A stretch of DNA of 64,000 bases from DATEPR01 sp963780635 (GTDB taxonomy: Bacteria; Actinomycetota; Actinomycetes; Mycobacteriales; Pseudonocardiaceae): the NCBI GenBank assembly GCA_963780635.1, contig CAWACW010000018.1:124001-188000 (forward strand), read 5' to 3'. The position numbers and the translations under genes were made by a program. Under the pieces are notes generated by a model. That model had not been told where the DNA came from. It did no database searches and was given only the letters and a program-made list of their open reading frames with translations. Of this stretch, positions 16,664 to 25,083 are shown piece by piece (position 1 is the first letter of the stretch; each line of letters begins with the position of its first letter).

Positions 16664-17998
16664 ATGAGCGAGGACACGCCGTTGCTGCGCAGCCTGCGGG
16701 CCGCTGTGACCGCCAGTCCGGACGACGTCCCGCTGCGGCTGCACCTGGCCGAGCTGCTGATCAACGCGGGCCTGCCCGCCGAGGCGGTCACGCACGTCGC
16801 CGCCGCGCTGCAGCGGGTGCCGAACTCGCCAGAGGCCCGCGCACTGATGACCAGGGCCATCGCCGAGCGGGACAGTCACACCGACCAGCGGCACACCGAC
16901 CAGCGGCCTGCCGACGACGCGGAGCGGACCGAGCGGGCCGACCCGCCGACCGGCCGGAACATGCGCCCGGTGCCCGCGCGGCCCCGGGAGCGGCAGGCGG
17001 GCGACGACCCCCCGACCGAGCGGCACAGTTTCAACTGGATCGCGGCGGAGCACCAGTTCGCCGGCATCCAGACGCCGTACGTGGACGGCGGCACCGCGCC
17101 GCTGGGCGCGCCGATCCTGTTCGACGTGGAGCCCGCGAAAGTGCGGCTGGCCGACGTCGGCGGCATGACCGAGGTGAAGCAGCGCCTGAACGCGGCCTTC
17201 CTGGCACCGATGCGCAACCCGGAGCTGCGCCGGATGTACGGCAAGAGCCTGCGCGGCGGCCTGCTGCTGTACGGGCCGCCCGGGTGCGGCAAGACGTTCC
17301 TGGCCCGCGCGATCGCGGGTGAGCTGGGTGCCCGGTTCCTCGCGGTGACGCTGGCCGACGTGCTCGACATGTGGGTCGGGTCTTCCGAGCGCAATCTGCG
17401 CGACCTGTTCGCCGAGGCCCGCAGGGCGGCACCGTGCGTGCTGTTCCTGGACGAGATCGACGCGTTGGGCCACAAGCGCAGTCAGCTGCGGGCCAGTGCC
17501 GCCCAGCGTGGCACGGTCAACCAGCTCCTGTCCGAATTGGACGGTGTGCAGCAGAACAACGAGGGCGTGTTCGTGCTCGCCGCGACGAATCATCCGTGGG
17601 ACGTGGACGCGGCGCTGCGCAGGCCGGGCCGGTTGGACCGGATGCTGCTGGTGCTGCCGCCCGACCAGCCGGCGCGTGAGGCGATCCTGCGTTACCACCT
17701 GCGGGAGCGCCCGGTGTCCGGGGTGAACGTGCGGGACCTGGCCAAGCGCACCGAGAACTACTCGGGTGCCGACCTGGCGCACCTGTGCGAGACGGCCGTG
17801 GAGCGCGCGCTGCTGGACTCGGCGCGGACCGGCAAGGCCCGCAAGATCACCGGGCGGGACTTCGACGCCGCGCTGGCCGAGGTCCGGCCGTCCACCGGGG
17901 CATGGCTGTCGGTGGCCCGCAACGTCGCCCTGTTCGGCAACGCCGACGGCAGCTACGACGACCTGCACCGCTACCTGAAGCGTCGCCGGATGGCGTGA
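16664..17998 (+). CDS. TPR-AAA+ ATPase (Vps4/FtsH-type AAA core)
   Basis: In this 444-residue protein, residues 1-65 form one or two TPR helices (LRLHLAELLINAGLPAEAVTHV). A charged linker follows, then one AAA module (about 150-430) with Walker A GPPGCGKT at 204-211, Walker B VLFLDEIDAL near 260 and the arginine-finger block RRPGRLDR near 320. The C-terminal helical lid has NYSGADLAHLCETAVERAL. It resembles SpoVK/Cdc48-like remodelling ATPases of actinobacteria. The target protein is unknown. The next gene, 8 bases on, encodes a TPR membrane protein, and the two are probably a functional pair. The ATG at 16664 is the only reasonable start. Confidence 0.85.
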   Translation: MSEDTPLLRSLRAAVTASPDDVPLRLHLAELLINAGLPAEAVTHVAAALQRVPNSPEARALMTRAIAERDSHTDQRHTDQRPADDAERTERADPPTGRNMRPVPARPRERQAGDDPPTERHSFNWIAAEHQFAGIQTPYVDGGTAPLGAPILFDVEPAKVRLADVGGMTEVKQRLNAAFLAPMRNPELRRMYGKSLRGGLLLYGPPGCGKTFLARAIAGELGARFLAVTLADVLDMWVGSSERNLRDLFAEARRAAPCVLFLDEIDALGHKRSQLRASAAQRGTVNQLLSELDGVQQNNEGVFVLAATNHPWDVDAALRRPGRLDRMLLVLPPDQPAREAILRYHLRERPVSGVNVRDLAKRTENYSGADLAHLCETAVERALLDSARTGKARKITGRDFDAALAEVRPSTGAWLSVARNVALFGNADGSYDDLHRYLKRRRMA

Positions 17999-18005
17999 GC
18001 CGCCG

Positions 18006-19103
18006 ATGCCGGACGTGACCGCGGAGCCGGGCAGCCAGCACGACCGCACCCCGACACAGGCGGCGCTGCGGCTGCTCAACGCCGGTCGCGCCGACGACGC
18101 GATCACCCTGCTCGCCCGCTTCCTCGCCGAGAATCCGGAGGATGTGCCCGCCCTCGCCCTGCTGTCGCTGGCCCAGTTGCGTGCGCAGCGGTGGGACGAG
18201 GCACTGCTCGCGGCCGACCAGGCGATCGGGCTGGCACCCACGTACTGGCCCGCCTGGCAGCGGCGCGGGATCGCGTTGATCGAGCTGGACCGCCCTGCCG
18301 ACGCCGAGGCGGCCGCGACCGAGTACCTGCGGCTGGCCCCGGACGACTGGCACGCGCACTACACGATGGCCAGGGTGCTGCGGTCGGTGCGCGGCCGCCG
18401 GCAGCAGGCCATGCGGCACGCGCTGCACGCGGTGGAGCTGGCCCCGGACGAGGCGGACGCGCACAACCTGCTGGGCGTGATCTGTCGTTCACTGGAGGAC
18501 CGCGCCGGCGCCGAACTGGCCTACCGGGCGGCGCTGGCTGTCGACCCGGCACACGCGCTGGCCAGGTCGAACCTGGCCCTGCTGACCCTCGGCCAGGGCG
18601 GCACCGAGGCGGTCATGGCGGGCCTGCGCGAGGCGGCGGCGAGCGATCCGCAGCAGGGCGCGATCCACCGGAACATGGCGCTGGTGGCGGTGCTGGGCCT
18701 GGTCCGCAAGGGCACCTGGCTGTCGCTGGTGGACCTGCTCGTCATCTGGGTGACCCTCGCGTTCGGGTCCGGCCCTGGTAGTTGGCCCGCCCGGCTGGTG
18801 GTGTGCGGTCTGATCCTGCTCGGCTGGCTGGTGCTGATCGGCTGGTGGCTACGCGGGCTGCGGCCCTACCTGCGGTCGCTGGTGCCGGGTGCGCTGGGCA
18901 GGCTGATGCGCTCGTCGGACGCGCGGTGGGCCGTGGGCGGCATCGCGATCTCCGTGGTGTGCGGGGCGGTGGCACTGCTGTGGCCCGCGGTCGGGCTGAG
19001 CCTGGTGGCGTTGGGCTATCTGGTGCAGATCGTCGGTTCGGCGACCAGCAGGCGGCTGGCGGCCCGGCACCGCAGGAACGCGGCGGACGACCGTTCCTGG
19101 TGA
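18006..19103 (+). CDS. TPR-repeat membrane protein, partner of the AAA ATPase
   Basis: In this 365-residue protein the first 230 residues are about six tetratricopeptide repeats, for example AALRLLNAGRADDAITLLARFLAENP and DEADAHNLLGVICRSLEDRA, likely cytosolic. The last third has three or four membrane segments (around 240-260, 262-285 and 315-350) ending with a basic tail. The gene follows the AAA ATPase by 8 bases in the same operon. This suggests a membrane-anchored TPR adaptor that recruits the ATPase or its substrates. No enzyme motif is present. Function otherwise unknown. Confidence 0.8.
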   Translation: MPDVTAEPGSQHDRTPTQAALRLLNAGRADDAITLLARFLAENPEDVPALALLSLAQLRAQRWDEALLAADQAIGLAPTYWPAWQRRGIALIELDRPADAEAAATEYLRLAPDDWHAHYTMARVLRSVRGRRQQAMRHALHAVELAPDEADAHNLLGVICRSLEDRAGAELAYRAALAVDPAHALARSNLALLTLGQGGTEAVMAGLREAAASDPQQGAIHRNMALVAVLGLVRKGTWLSLVDLLVIWVTLAFGSGPGSWPARLVVCGLILLGWLVLIGWWLRGLRPYLRSLVPGALGRLMRSSDARWAVGGIAISVVCGAVALLWPAVGLSLVALGYLVQIVGSATSRRLAARHRRNAADDRSW

Positions 19104-19293
19104 CACGCCACCAGCCGCGAGGCCGCATGGTCAAGGGCTCAGGCTCGTTGTCAAGCTGATCAGAGACGTCCAGACCAACTGCCGACGATCACTCCGGGTG
19201 TCGATGGACCGATGACCGGCACTCAGTGATGTCGAAGCGCTCGCCGAGGCTCCTTGACATCGCCACCGGATCCTTGACCACGTGGCATTGCCA

Positions 19294-19644
19294 CTAGCCC
19301 CAGCCCAGCTCGTGCAGGGTGGCGTCGTCGATGCCGAAATGGTGGCCGACCTCGTGCACCACGGTGACCCGCACCTGTCGCACCACGTCCTCGTCGGACG
19401 AGCAGATCCGCAGGATCGGCAGCCGGTAGATGGTGATCCGGTCGGGCAGCACCCCGGAGTAGTACGACGTCCGGTTGGTCAGCGCGACACCGTGATAAAG
19501 GCCGAGCAGGTTGGGGTTGCCCGGCTCCATGTCCTCGACGAGCACGACGACGTTGCTCATCTGCGCCATGAACTTGCGGGGGATCGTGTCCAGCGCGTCG
19601 GCGACCAGCTCCTCGAACCGCTCCGCCGACATCTCGACCGCCAC
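19294..19644 (-). CDS. Zincin-like metallopeptidase
   Basis: This 116-residue compact protein carries HEVGHHFGIDDATLHELG at its C-terminus, an HExxHxxGxxD zinc-binding motif of the minimal zincins. The N-terminus (FEELVADALDTIPRKF) is typical of this actinobacterial family, of which Rv3836 is the mycobacterial member as I remember it. No signal peptide is seen, so it is cytosolic. It lies 4 bases downstream of the septum-formation gene on the same strand and is probably cotranslated with it. A conserved operon with serS on the other side is also seen in mycobacteria. Its peptidase substrate is unknown. Confidence 0.88.
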   Translation of the reverse strand: MAVEMSAERFEELVADALDTIPRKFMAQMSNVVVLVEDMEPGNPNLLGLYHGVALTNRTSYYSGVLPDRITIYRLPILRICSSDEDVVRQVRVTVVHEVGHHFGIDDATLHELGWG

Positions 19645-19648
19645 GGCG

Positions 19649-20587
19649 TCACCCCCCCGGCTTGCTGGACGGGCTGCCCGCCGTGGCGGCGCGCCCGATG
19701 TCCTTCACCGAGTTGACCACGGGCCCGAGCCCGCTGCCGTCCTGCAGCACCGCGCCGATCTCGCAGTTCACCTGGTAGGAGCCCGCGGCCCAGCTCTGCT
19801 GGGTGATGGTGTTCCAGGTGACGGACAGCTTGTACTGGGCCAGGTCGGCGTTGCCGGTGTACTTCGCGGCGAGCGGCTGGCACAGCGTGCCCAGCGCGGT
19901 CTGCTGCTGGCCGACCGGCGGGTAGCCGCCCGGGAACTTCCCGCGCAGGCTGACCGCGCCGACGATCTCGTAGGCGTGCTGCTGGCCACACGCGATCGGC
20001 CCGCCCGCCGCCTTCTTCACCAGCGCGAGGCAGGTGCCGGTCGGGTAGACGTCGGACTGGTCGGCGCCGCGGGCCGTGCCGGTGGTGGGCACCAGTTGAC
20101 CGGACGGGGTGGAGCGCTGCACACCGCAGCGCAGCGTCCGGTCGCCGGAGGTCCACTGCGTGCTGGTCGGCTTGAGCGCGCCGACGGTGTACTTGCCGTT
20201 CGGGTCGAGCTTGCCCAGGTAACCGGTGACGCTGGCGGTGCAGCCAGCCTGGGCGGCCTGCTGCCAGGACTTCTCGTCCGGGAACGGCGCGCCCGCCGGG
20301 TACTTGGCCGAGATGTCCGCGGACCCGGTGACCTCGAACAGGTGCGGCCCGGCGCAGCCGACGGCGGCCAGGTTCGCCGCGTCCGGCCGGGTCCAGGTCA
20401 GGCACGTGCCGGGGGACGCGCTCGCCGCGACGGAGGCCGGGTCCTGCGCGTGGCTGACCGCGACCGGCCAGCCGGCCAGCGCGCTGAGCACGAGCAGCAC
20501 CACACCGCCGACGAAGGCGCCGACCATGTACAACCGGGTGCTGCCCACCGGGTTCGTGGGCCGCGGCCGGCCAGCTTGTGCGGACAT
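19649..20587 (-). CDS. Septum-formation-domain membrane protein
   Basis: This 312-residue protein has a short cytosolic N-terminus, one membrane anchor (about residues 20-42, with YMVGAFVGGVVLLVLSALAG) and an extracellular region of two similar cysteine-containing domains. These repeat a GTCLTW / GTCLALV ... CGQQHAYEIVGAV pattern with four or more conserved cysteines. It matches the Septum_form family and the Rv3835-type protein in the same position relative to serS. ATG 20587 is chosen because the long upstream frame is a shadow of the gene opposite. It probably acts at the cell envelope during division, but evidence in the family is slight. Confidence 0.82.
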   Translation of the reverse strand: MSAQAGRPRPTNPVGSTRLYMVGAFVGGVVLLVLSALAGWPVAVSHAQDPASVAASASPGTCLTWTRPDAANLAAVGCAGPHLFEVTGSADISAKYPAGAPFPDEKSWQQAAQAGCTASVTGYLGKLDPNGKYTVGALKPTSTQWTSGDRTLRCGVQRSTPSGQLVPTTGTARGADQSDVYPTGTCLALVKKAAGGPIACGQQHAYEIVGAVSLRGKFPGGYPPVGQQQTALGTLCQPLAAKYTGNADLAQYKLSVTWNTITQQSWAAGSYQVNCEIGAVLQDGSGLGPVVNSVKDIGRAATAGSPSSKPGG

Positions 20588-20676
20588 CGGGTTCCATGAT
20601 GCCCGGTAGGTCGGCGGGCGTGCCCTCTCGGGTAACGCGTTGTGCCAAGCTGGAGGGCATACCTGCCGGGGGAGAC

Positions 20677-20700
20677 ATGATGAGTGACAGCTATGAGTGA
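20677..20700 (+). CDS. Possible 7-codon mini-ORF overlapping the next gene's start
   Basis: ATG ATG AGT GAC AGC TAT GAG TGA directly follows the strong GGGGGAG ribosome site, and its stop overlaps the downstream ATG at 20693. ATGAGTGAC occurs twice, 13 bp apart, so this looks like a small tandem duplication that displaced the frame. It may be translated as an upstream ORF or be a silent scar. Confidence 0.3.
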   Translation: MMSDSYE

Positions 20701-21364
20701 CGACGAGCGCTACCACCTGCCCACGCCTGACCTGGGCGTGTTCGGCGACGGCGAGCGCAGCGACGCGGAGCACACCGACGCGGAGCACAGCGCCGAGCAC
20801 GACGGGCCGCGGGGCACGATGCGGTTCCAGGATCCTGACTCGACAACGCGGCGGCAGCCGACGCTCTCCGAGCGGCACGCCCGCCAGCAGGCCGAGCGCC
20901 AGGAGGCCGAGGCGGCGCGGCGGGCGGCCGAAGAGCACGAGGCGGCGGCACTGCGGGCGCAGCGGCGCAAGCGGATCATGATCGGCGGCGGGGTCACCGT
21001 CGGGGTGGTCGCGCTGGTCGGTGCCTGGTACCTGTTCGCCAGCCCGGACACGGTGAGCGCGCAGTGCACCGTGTCCAACGGCTCGAACCCGAACACCGTG
21101 GTCGCCGAGCAGAACTGCGACCCGCAGTACGCGCAGTCGCACGGCGGCTACGTGAACAACGGGTTCGTGTTCGTGCCGCTGCTGACCGGCGGCTATGGCC
21201 AGTACCGCTACTACTACGGCGGTGCGGGCGGGATCGGCACACACGTGAGCGGCGGCTCGTTCAGCAAGCCCGGCAACGCCACGATCCGCACCAACTCGGG
21301 CAGGACCATCCAGCGCGGTGGCTTCGGCATCACCGGCAAGCTGGGTGGAAGCGGGGGCAGCTGA
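20684..21364 (+). CDS. YgiB/DUF1190-like membrane-anchored protein
   Basis: This 226-residue protein has an acidic N-terminus (residues 1-50), then a highly charged Ala/Glu/Arg helix (about 60-100, coiled-coil-like). One membrane segment (about 103-122, MIGGGVTVGVVALVGAWYLF) leads to an extracytoplasmic Gly/Tyr/Ser-rich region. That region contains two cysteines and ends RGGFGITGKLGGSGGS. The RGGFG C-terminal motif and the tight coupling to a glutathionylspermidine-synthase-like gene recall E. coli ygiB-ygiC. GTG 20684 is 9 bases from GGGGGAG and in frame with ATG 20693. Either may be used. The exact function is unknown. Confidence 0.7.
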   Translation: MTAMSDDERYHLPTPDLGVFGDGERSDAEHTDAEHSAEHDGPRGTMRFQDPDSTTRRQPTLSERHARQQAERQEAEAARRAAEEHEAAALRAQRRKRIMIGGGVTVGVVALVGAWYLFASPDTVSAQCTVSNGSNPNTVVAEQNCDPQYAQSHGGYVNNGFVFVPLLTGGYGQYRYYYGGAGGIGTHVSGGSFSKPGNATIRTNSGRTIQRGGFGITGKLGGSGGS

Positions 21365-22528
21365 GTGCGCAGGGCGGCGGCGGCGCCCCGGGCGGACTGG
21401 CGGGCCGAGATCCACGACCAGGGTCTGGTGTACGACACCCCGGGGCGCGACGCCAAGGGCGGTGAGCGGCCGTACTGGGACGAGTCGGTGCACTACGTGT
21501 TCGAGATGGACGAGATCCTCGCGCTGGAGGCGGACGTCGAGACGCTGCACTCGATGTGCCTGGACGCGGTGGAACACGTGGTGCTCACCGAGCGGTACCG
21601 CGACTTCGCCATCCCGGAATGGGTGTGGCCCGCGATCGCCGAGTCGTGGCGGCGCTCGGATCCGCACGTGTACGGGCGGTTCGACCTGCGCTACGACGGC
21701 AGCGGCCCGGCGAAACTGCTGGAGTACAACGCCGACACGCCCACGTCACTGCTGGAAGCCAGTGTGGTGCAGTGGTTCTGGAAGACCACGGTGTTCCCGG
21801 ACGACGACCAGTGGAACTCCATCCACGAGAAGCTGGTGGCGCGCTGGGCTGCGCTGGGTGACCTGCTGCCCTCGCCGGAGGTGCACTTCACCCGGTCGGG
21901 CGCCGAGCCGACCGGCGAGGACCACGTGACCACCACGTACCTGCAGCAGACCGCCGCCGAGGCCGGTCTGGACACGGTCGGGCTGGCCATCGAGGACATC
22001 GGCTGGGATCCGCTGCTCAAGCGGTTCGTGGATCTGGCTGAGGCGCCGATCAGCACGCTGGTGAAGCTCTACCCGTGGGAATGGCTGGTGGCCGACGACT
22101 TCGGCCGCCAGGCCGTCGAGACGCTGCCCAAGACGCTGTGGGTCGAGCCGCTGTGGAAGATGCTGCTGTCCAACAAGGCGTTGCTCGCGGTGCTCTGGGA
22201 GATGCATCCCGGTCACCCGAACCTGTTGCCCGCGTTCCTCGACCAGCCGGGGATGCTCACCGAGTACGTGCGCAAACCGAAGCTGGGCCGCGAGGGCGCG
22301 AACATCCAGATCGTCGCGCCGGGCAGCGAGGTCAGCACGGGCGGCGTGTACGGCGACGAGGGCTACGTGTACCAGCTGTTCGACCCGCTGCCCGACTTCG
22401 GCGGCTACCGGCCCGCGCTCGGCGCGTGGGTGGTCGCGGACGAGGCGGCCGGGCTGGGCATCCGGGAGACAGCGGGCCTGGTCACCGACGACGGCGCCGC
22501 CTTCGTGCCGCACCGGATCGTGGACTGA
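21365..22528 (+). CDS. Glutathionylspermidine-synthase-like ATP-grasp ligase (YgiC type)
   Basis: This 387-residue protein of the GSP_synth family has RPYWDESVHYVF, YGRFDLRYDGSGPAKLLEYNADTPTSLLE (metal and ATP-binding block, about residues 98-128) and the late GREGANIQIV nucleotide loop. The catalytic amidase domain of true Gsp synthetase is absent. The family is an ATP-dependent C-N ligase with an uncertain acceptor. The GTG start directly abuts the preceding TGA with no gap, so translation is coupled to the membrane protein. The pair resembles ygiB/ygiC, proposed to modify an envelope peptide or polyamine. Confidence 0.88.
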   Translation: MRRAAAAPRADWRAEIHDQGLVYDTPGRDAKGGERPYWDESVHYVFEMDEILALEADVETLHSMCLDAVEHVVLTERYRDFAIPEWVWPAIAESWRRSDPHVYGRFDLRYDGSGPAKLLEYNADTPTSLLEASVVQWFWKTTVFPDDDQWNSIHEKLVARWAALGDLLPSPEVHFTRSGAEPTGEDHVTTTYLQQTAAEAGLDTVGLAIEDIGWDPLLKRFVDLAEAPISTLVKLYPWEWLVADDFGRQAVETLPKTLWVEPLWKMLLSNKALLAVLWEMHPGHPNLLPAFLDQPGMLTEYVRKPKLGREGANIQIVAPGSEVSTGGVYGDEGYVYQLFDPLPDFGGYRPALGAWVVADEAAGLGIRETAGLVTDDGAAFVPHRIVD

Positions 22529-22568
22529 GTCGCCGATCGGACCACGCGGCCCGGCGGCACGGCCGCGG

Positions 22569-23000
22569 TCAGCCCGCCGCAGGCACCGGCCGGCCATCGC
22601 GGGTGGCGAGCCACTGCTGGACCTCGATCAGATTGCCCTCCGGGTCGCGCAGGTAGGCGGCCCGGATGCGGTCGCCCTGGTCCAGCGGGCCTGCCACCAC
22701 CTGCCCGCCGCGCGCGGTGACCTCGGCCAGGTAGGCGGCCAGGTCGTCGACGCGCAGACACACCAGGGAGCGGTCCGCGCCCTCACCGTCGACCCGCAGC
22801 GCGTCGCCGACCAGGCCTGCCAGCGCGGACCGGTCGTGCAGCGCGAGCGTGCCGCCCAGCTCGGGCTTGAACGCGGCGTAGGGCGGTCCGGCGGGTTCGA
22901 ACTGCGGCTTGAGGCCGAGCACGTCCCGGTAGTAGCGGAAGGTGCCTGCGAAGTCGGCGACGATCAGTCTGGTCTGGGTCAGCTCCACAGGGGACAGCAT
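22569..23000 (-). CDS. Glyoxalase/VOC-superfamily protein
   Basis: This 143-residue protein contains two beta-alpha-beta-beta-beta units of the VOC fold. The first is LTQTRLIVADFAGTFRYYRDVLGLKP with GGTLALHDR. The second is VCLRVDDLAAYLAEVTARGG ending RAAYLRDPEGNLIEVQQW, where the glutamate is a usual metal ligand. It may be a metal-dependent dioxygenase, an isomerase or an antibiotic-binding protein. ATG 23000 is taken. GTG 23015 would add five residues. The divergent serS start is 66 bases away. Confidence 0.82.
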   Translation of the reverse strand: MLSPVELTQTRLIVADFAGTFRYYRDVLGLKPQFEPAGPPYAAFKPELGGTLALHDRSALAGLVGDALRVDGEGADRSLVCLRVDDLAAYLAEVTARGGQVVAGPLDQGDRIRAAYLRDPEGNLIEVQQWLATRDGRPVPAAG

Positions 23001-23052
23001 CGCACCGCGCGCCACGGCGTTATCCGGTCGGGGAACCGCGTTCGGGGCCGAC

Positions 23053-23058
23053 TAGGCT
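23053..23058 (+). promoter_or_regulatory. Probable -10 of serS
   Basis: TAGGCT lies 8 bases before the GTG start, with no Shine-Dalgarno sequence between them. This suggests a leaderless or nearly leaderless serS mRNA. Confidence 0.35.
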
Positions 23059-23066
23059 GACGTGCC

Positions 23067-24335
23067 GTGATCGAGCTCAGGACGTTGCGCGAGGACCCGG
23101 AGGCGGTGCGCGCCTCGCAGCGCGCGCGGGGCGAGGACGAGACGCTGGTGGACGGGCTGCTGTCCGCCGACGAGCGGCGCCGCTCCGCCATCAGCCGGGC
23201 GGACACGCTGCGCTCCGAGCAGAAGCTGCTGGGCAAGCAGGTCGGCCGCACGCAGGGCGACGAGCGGACCGCGGTGCTGGCCAAGGCCAAGGTGCTGGCC
23301 ACCGAGGTGAAGGCCGCCGAAGCGGAGCAGACCGAGGCCGAAACCCTGTTCACCGCCGCGCACAAACGCGTGTCCAACGTCGTCGAGGAGGGCGTGCCGC
23401 CCGGCGGCGAGGCCGATTTCGTGGTGCTCAAGCACGTCGGCACCCCCGCGGAGCTCGACTTCGAGCCGCGCGACCACCTGGAACTGGGCGAAGGCCTGGG
23501 CGCGATCGACATGGAGCGCGGCGCGAAGGTGTCCGGCGCCCGGTTCTACTTCCTGTCCGGCGTCGGCGCCCAACTGCAGCTCGCGATGCTGATGCTGGCC
23601 GTGCAGCAGGCGGTGGCGGCCGGGTTCACCCCGCTGATCACGCCCACGCTGGTCCGGCCGGAGATCATGGAGGGCACCGGCTTCCTCGGCGCGCACGCAG
23701 CCGAGGTCTACCGGCTGCCCGAGGAGGACCTGTACCTGGTCGGCACCTCGGAGGTGCCGCTGGCCGGCTACCACAGCGACGAGATCATCGACCTGTCGAA
23801 CGGGCCGATCCGGTACGCGGGCTGGTCCACGTGCTACCGCAAGGAAGCCGGCTCCTACGGCAAGGACACCCGGGGCATCATCCGGGTGCACCAGTTCGAC
23901 AAGGTCGAGATGTTCTCCTACTGCCCGCCCGAGCAGGCACACGAGGAGCATCTGAGACTCTTGGCCTGGGAAGAGGAGATGCTCGCCAAGATCGAGGTGC
24001 CCTACCGGGTGATCGACGTGGCGGCCGGTGATCTGGGGTCCAGCGCGGCCCGCAAGTTCGACTGCGAGGCGTGGCTGCCCTCGCAGCGCACCTACCGCGA
24101 GGTCACGTCGACGTCCAACTGCACCACGTTCCAGGCCCGCAGGCTCAACATCCGCTACCGGGGCCAGGACGGCCGCCCGGCCATGACCGCGACGCTGAAC
24201 GGCACCCTGGCCACGACCCGCTGGCTGGTGGCCATCCTGGAGAACCACCAGCAGGCCGACGGCTCGGTCGTGGTGCCCGCGGCGCTGCGGCCCTACCTGG
24301 GTGGCCGTGAGGTGCTGGAGCCCCGCGGGCGGTGA
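23067..24335 (+). CDS. serS: Seryl-tRNA synthetase
   Basis: This enzyme charges tRNA-Ser and has 422 residues, the standard length. The N-terminal antiparallel coiled-coil arm (about 25-105) binds the long variable arm of tRNA-Ser. The class II core follows, with motif 2 in TCYRKEAGSYGKDTRGIIRVHQFDKVEMF (given in parts: RKEAGSYGKDTRG and HQFDKVEMF) and motif 3 in NGTLATTRWLVAILENHQ. The GTG at 23067 starts the expected MIELRTLREDPEAVR N-terminus. A TAGGCT -10-like hexamer lies 8 bases before it. Gene order with the septum-formation and metallopeptidase genes matches the Rv3834c-Rv3836 block. Confidence 0.97.
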   Translation: MIELRTLREDPEAVRASQRARGEDETLVDGLLSADERRRSAISRADTLRSEQKLLGKQVGRTQGDERTAVLAKAKVLATEVKAAEAEQTEAETLFTAAHKRVSNVVEEGVPPGGEADFVVLKHVGTPAELDFEPRDHLELGEGLGAIDMERGAKVSGARFYFLSGVGAQLQLAMLMLAVQQAVAAGFTPLITPTLVRPEIMEGTGFLGAHAAEVYRLPEEDLYLVGTSEVPLAGYHSDEIIDLSNGPIRYAGWSTCYRKEAGSYGKDTRGIIRVHQFDKVEMFSYCPPEQAHEEHLRLLAWEEEMLAKIEVPYRVIDVAAGDLGSSAARKFDCEAWLPSQRTYREVTSTSNCTTFQARRLNIRYRGQDGRPAMTATLNGTLATTRWLVAILENHQQADGSVVVPAALRPYLGGREVLEPRGR

Positions 24336-24392
24336 CCGGTTAGCCTTACCGACACGTCGAGCGATACCTGACCTGTCCGGCCGGGAGGCCAC

Positions 24393-25082
24393 GTGGCGAA
24401 CAATGATGACGTCTGGCTGATCGTCCCGGTCTACAACGAGGCCGCGGTGATCGGCTCCGTGGTGCGTGAGGCACTGGGCACGTTCCCGAACGTGGTGTGC
24501 GTGGACGACGGCAGCAAGGACGGCTCCGCGGACCAGATCAGGACCGCCGGGGCGCACCTCGTGCGGCATCCGATCAACCTCGGCCAGGGCGGTGCGCTGC
24601 AGACCGGTGTCGAGTACGCGCGGGCCCAGCCCGGCGCCGAGTACTTCGTCACGTTCGACGCGGACGGCCAGCACCAGGTGGCCGACGTGGTCAAGATGAT
24701 CGCGCGGCTGCGTGCCGAGCCGATCGACATCGTCGTCGGCACCCGGTTCCACGGTGACACCTCGCACATCCCACTGGCCAAGCGGCTCGTGCTGCGCACG
24801 GTGGTGGCGCTGTCGCCGCGGCTGCGCAGGCTCAAGCTGACCGACGCGCACAACGGCCTGCGGGCGTTCGACCGCACCGTGGCCGAGCAGATGGACATCC
24901 GCCTGTCCGGCATGGGCCACGCGTCGGAGATCGTCGAGATGATCGACACGTACAAGTGGCGGGTGGCCGAGGAGCCCGTGACGATCATGTACACCGAGTA
25001 CTCGATGGCGAAGGGCCAGTCGCTGATCAACGGGGTGAACATCCTCTTCGACACGGCCCTCAAGACAGGTTCGAGGCGCTGA
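24393..25082 (+). CDS. Family 2 glycosyltransferase, dolichyl-phosphate-mannose-synthase-like
   Basis: This 229-residue GT-A fold cytosolic enzyme shows IVPVYNEAAVIGSVV, VCVDDGSKDGSADQI and the DXD-type FDADGQHQ. The late DAHNGLRAFDR and GHASEIVEMIDTYKWRVAEEPV segments are typical of the DPM1/DPG-synthase group. It probably transfers a sugar to a polyprenyl phosphate. The following DUF2304 gene starts one base after the stop, a common pairing in which the small membrane protein likely anchors the transferase. The GTG at 24393 has GGGAGG upstream. Confidence 0.9.
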   Translation: MANNDDVWLIVPVYNEAAVIGSVVREALGTFPNVVCVDDGSKDGSADQIRTAGAHLVRHPINLGQGGALQTGVEYARAQPGAEYFVTFDADGQHQVADVVKMIARLRAEPIDIVVGTRFHGDTSHIPLAKRLVLRTVVALSPRLRRLKLTDAHNGLRAFDRTVAEQMDIRLSGMGHASEIVEMIDTYKWRVAEEPVTIMYTEYSMAKGQSLINGVNILFDTALKTGSRR

Positions 25083-25083
25083 C

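Noticed and set aside
19250..19280. Repeated TCCTTGAC as a regulator site
   Set aside because: Two short copies in a convergent gap with no promoter to control; likely chance.
24336..24392. Riboswitch or T-box before the glycosyltransferase or serS
   Set aside because: The leaders are too short (57 bp and 66 bp) and lack stem or T-box landmarks.
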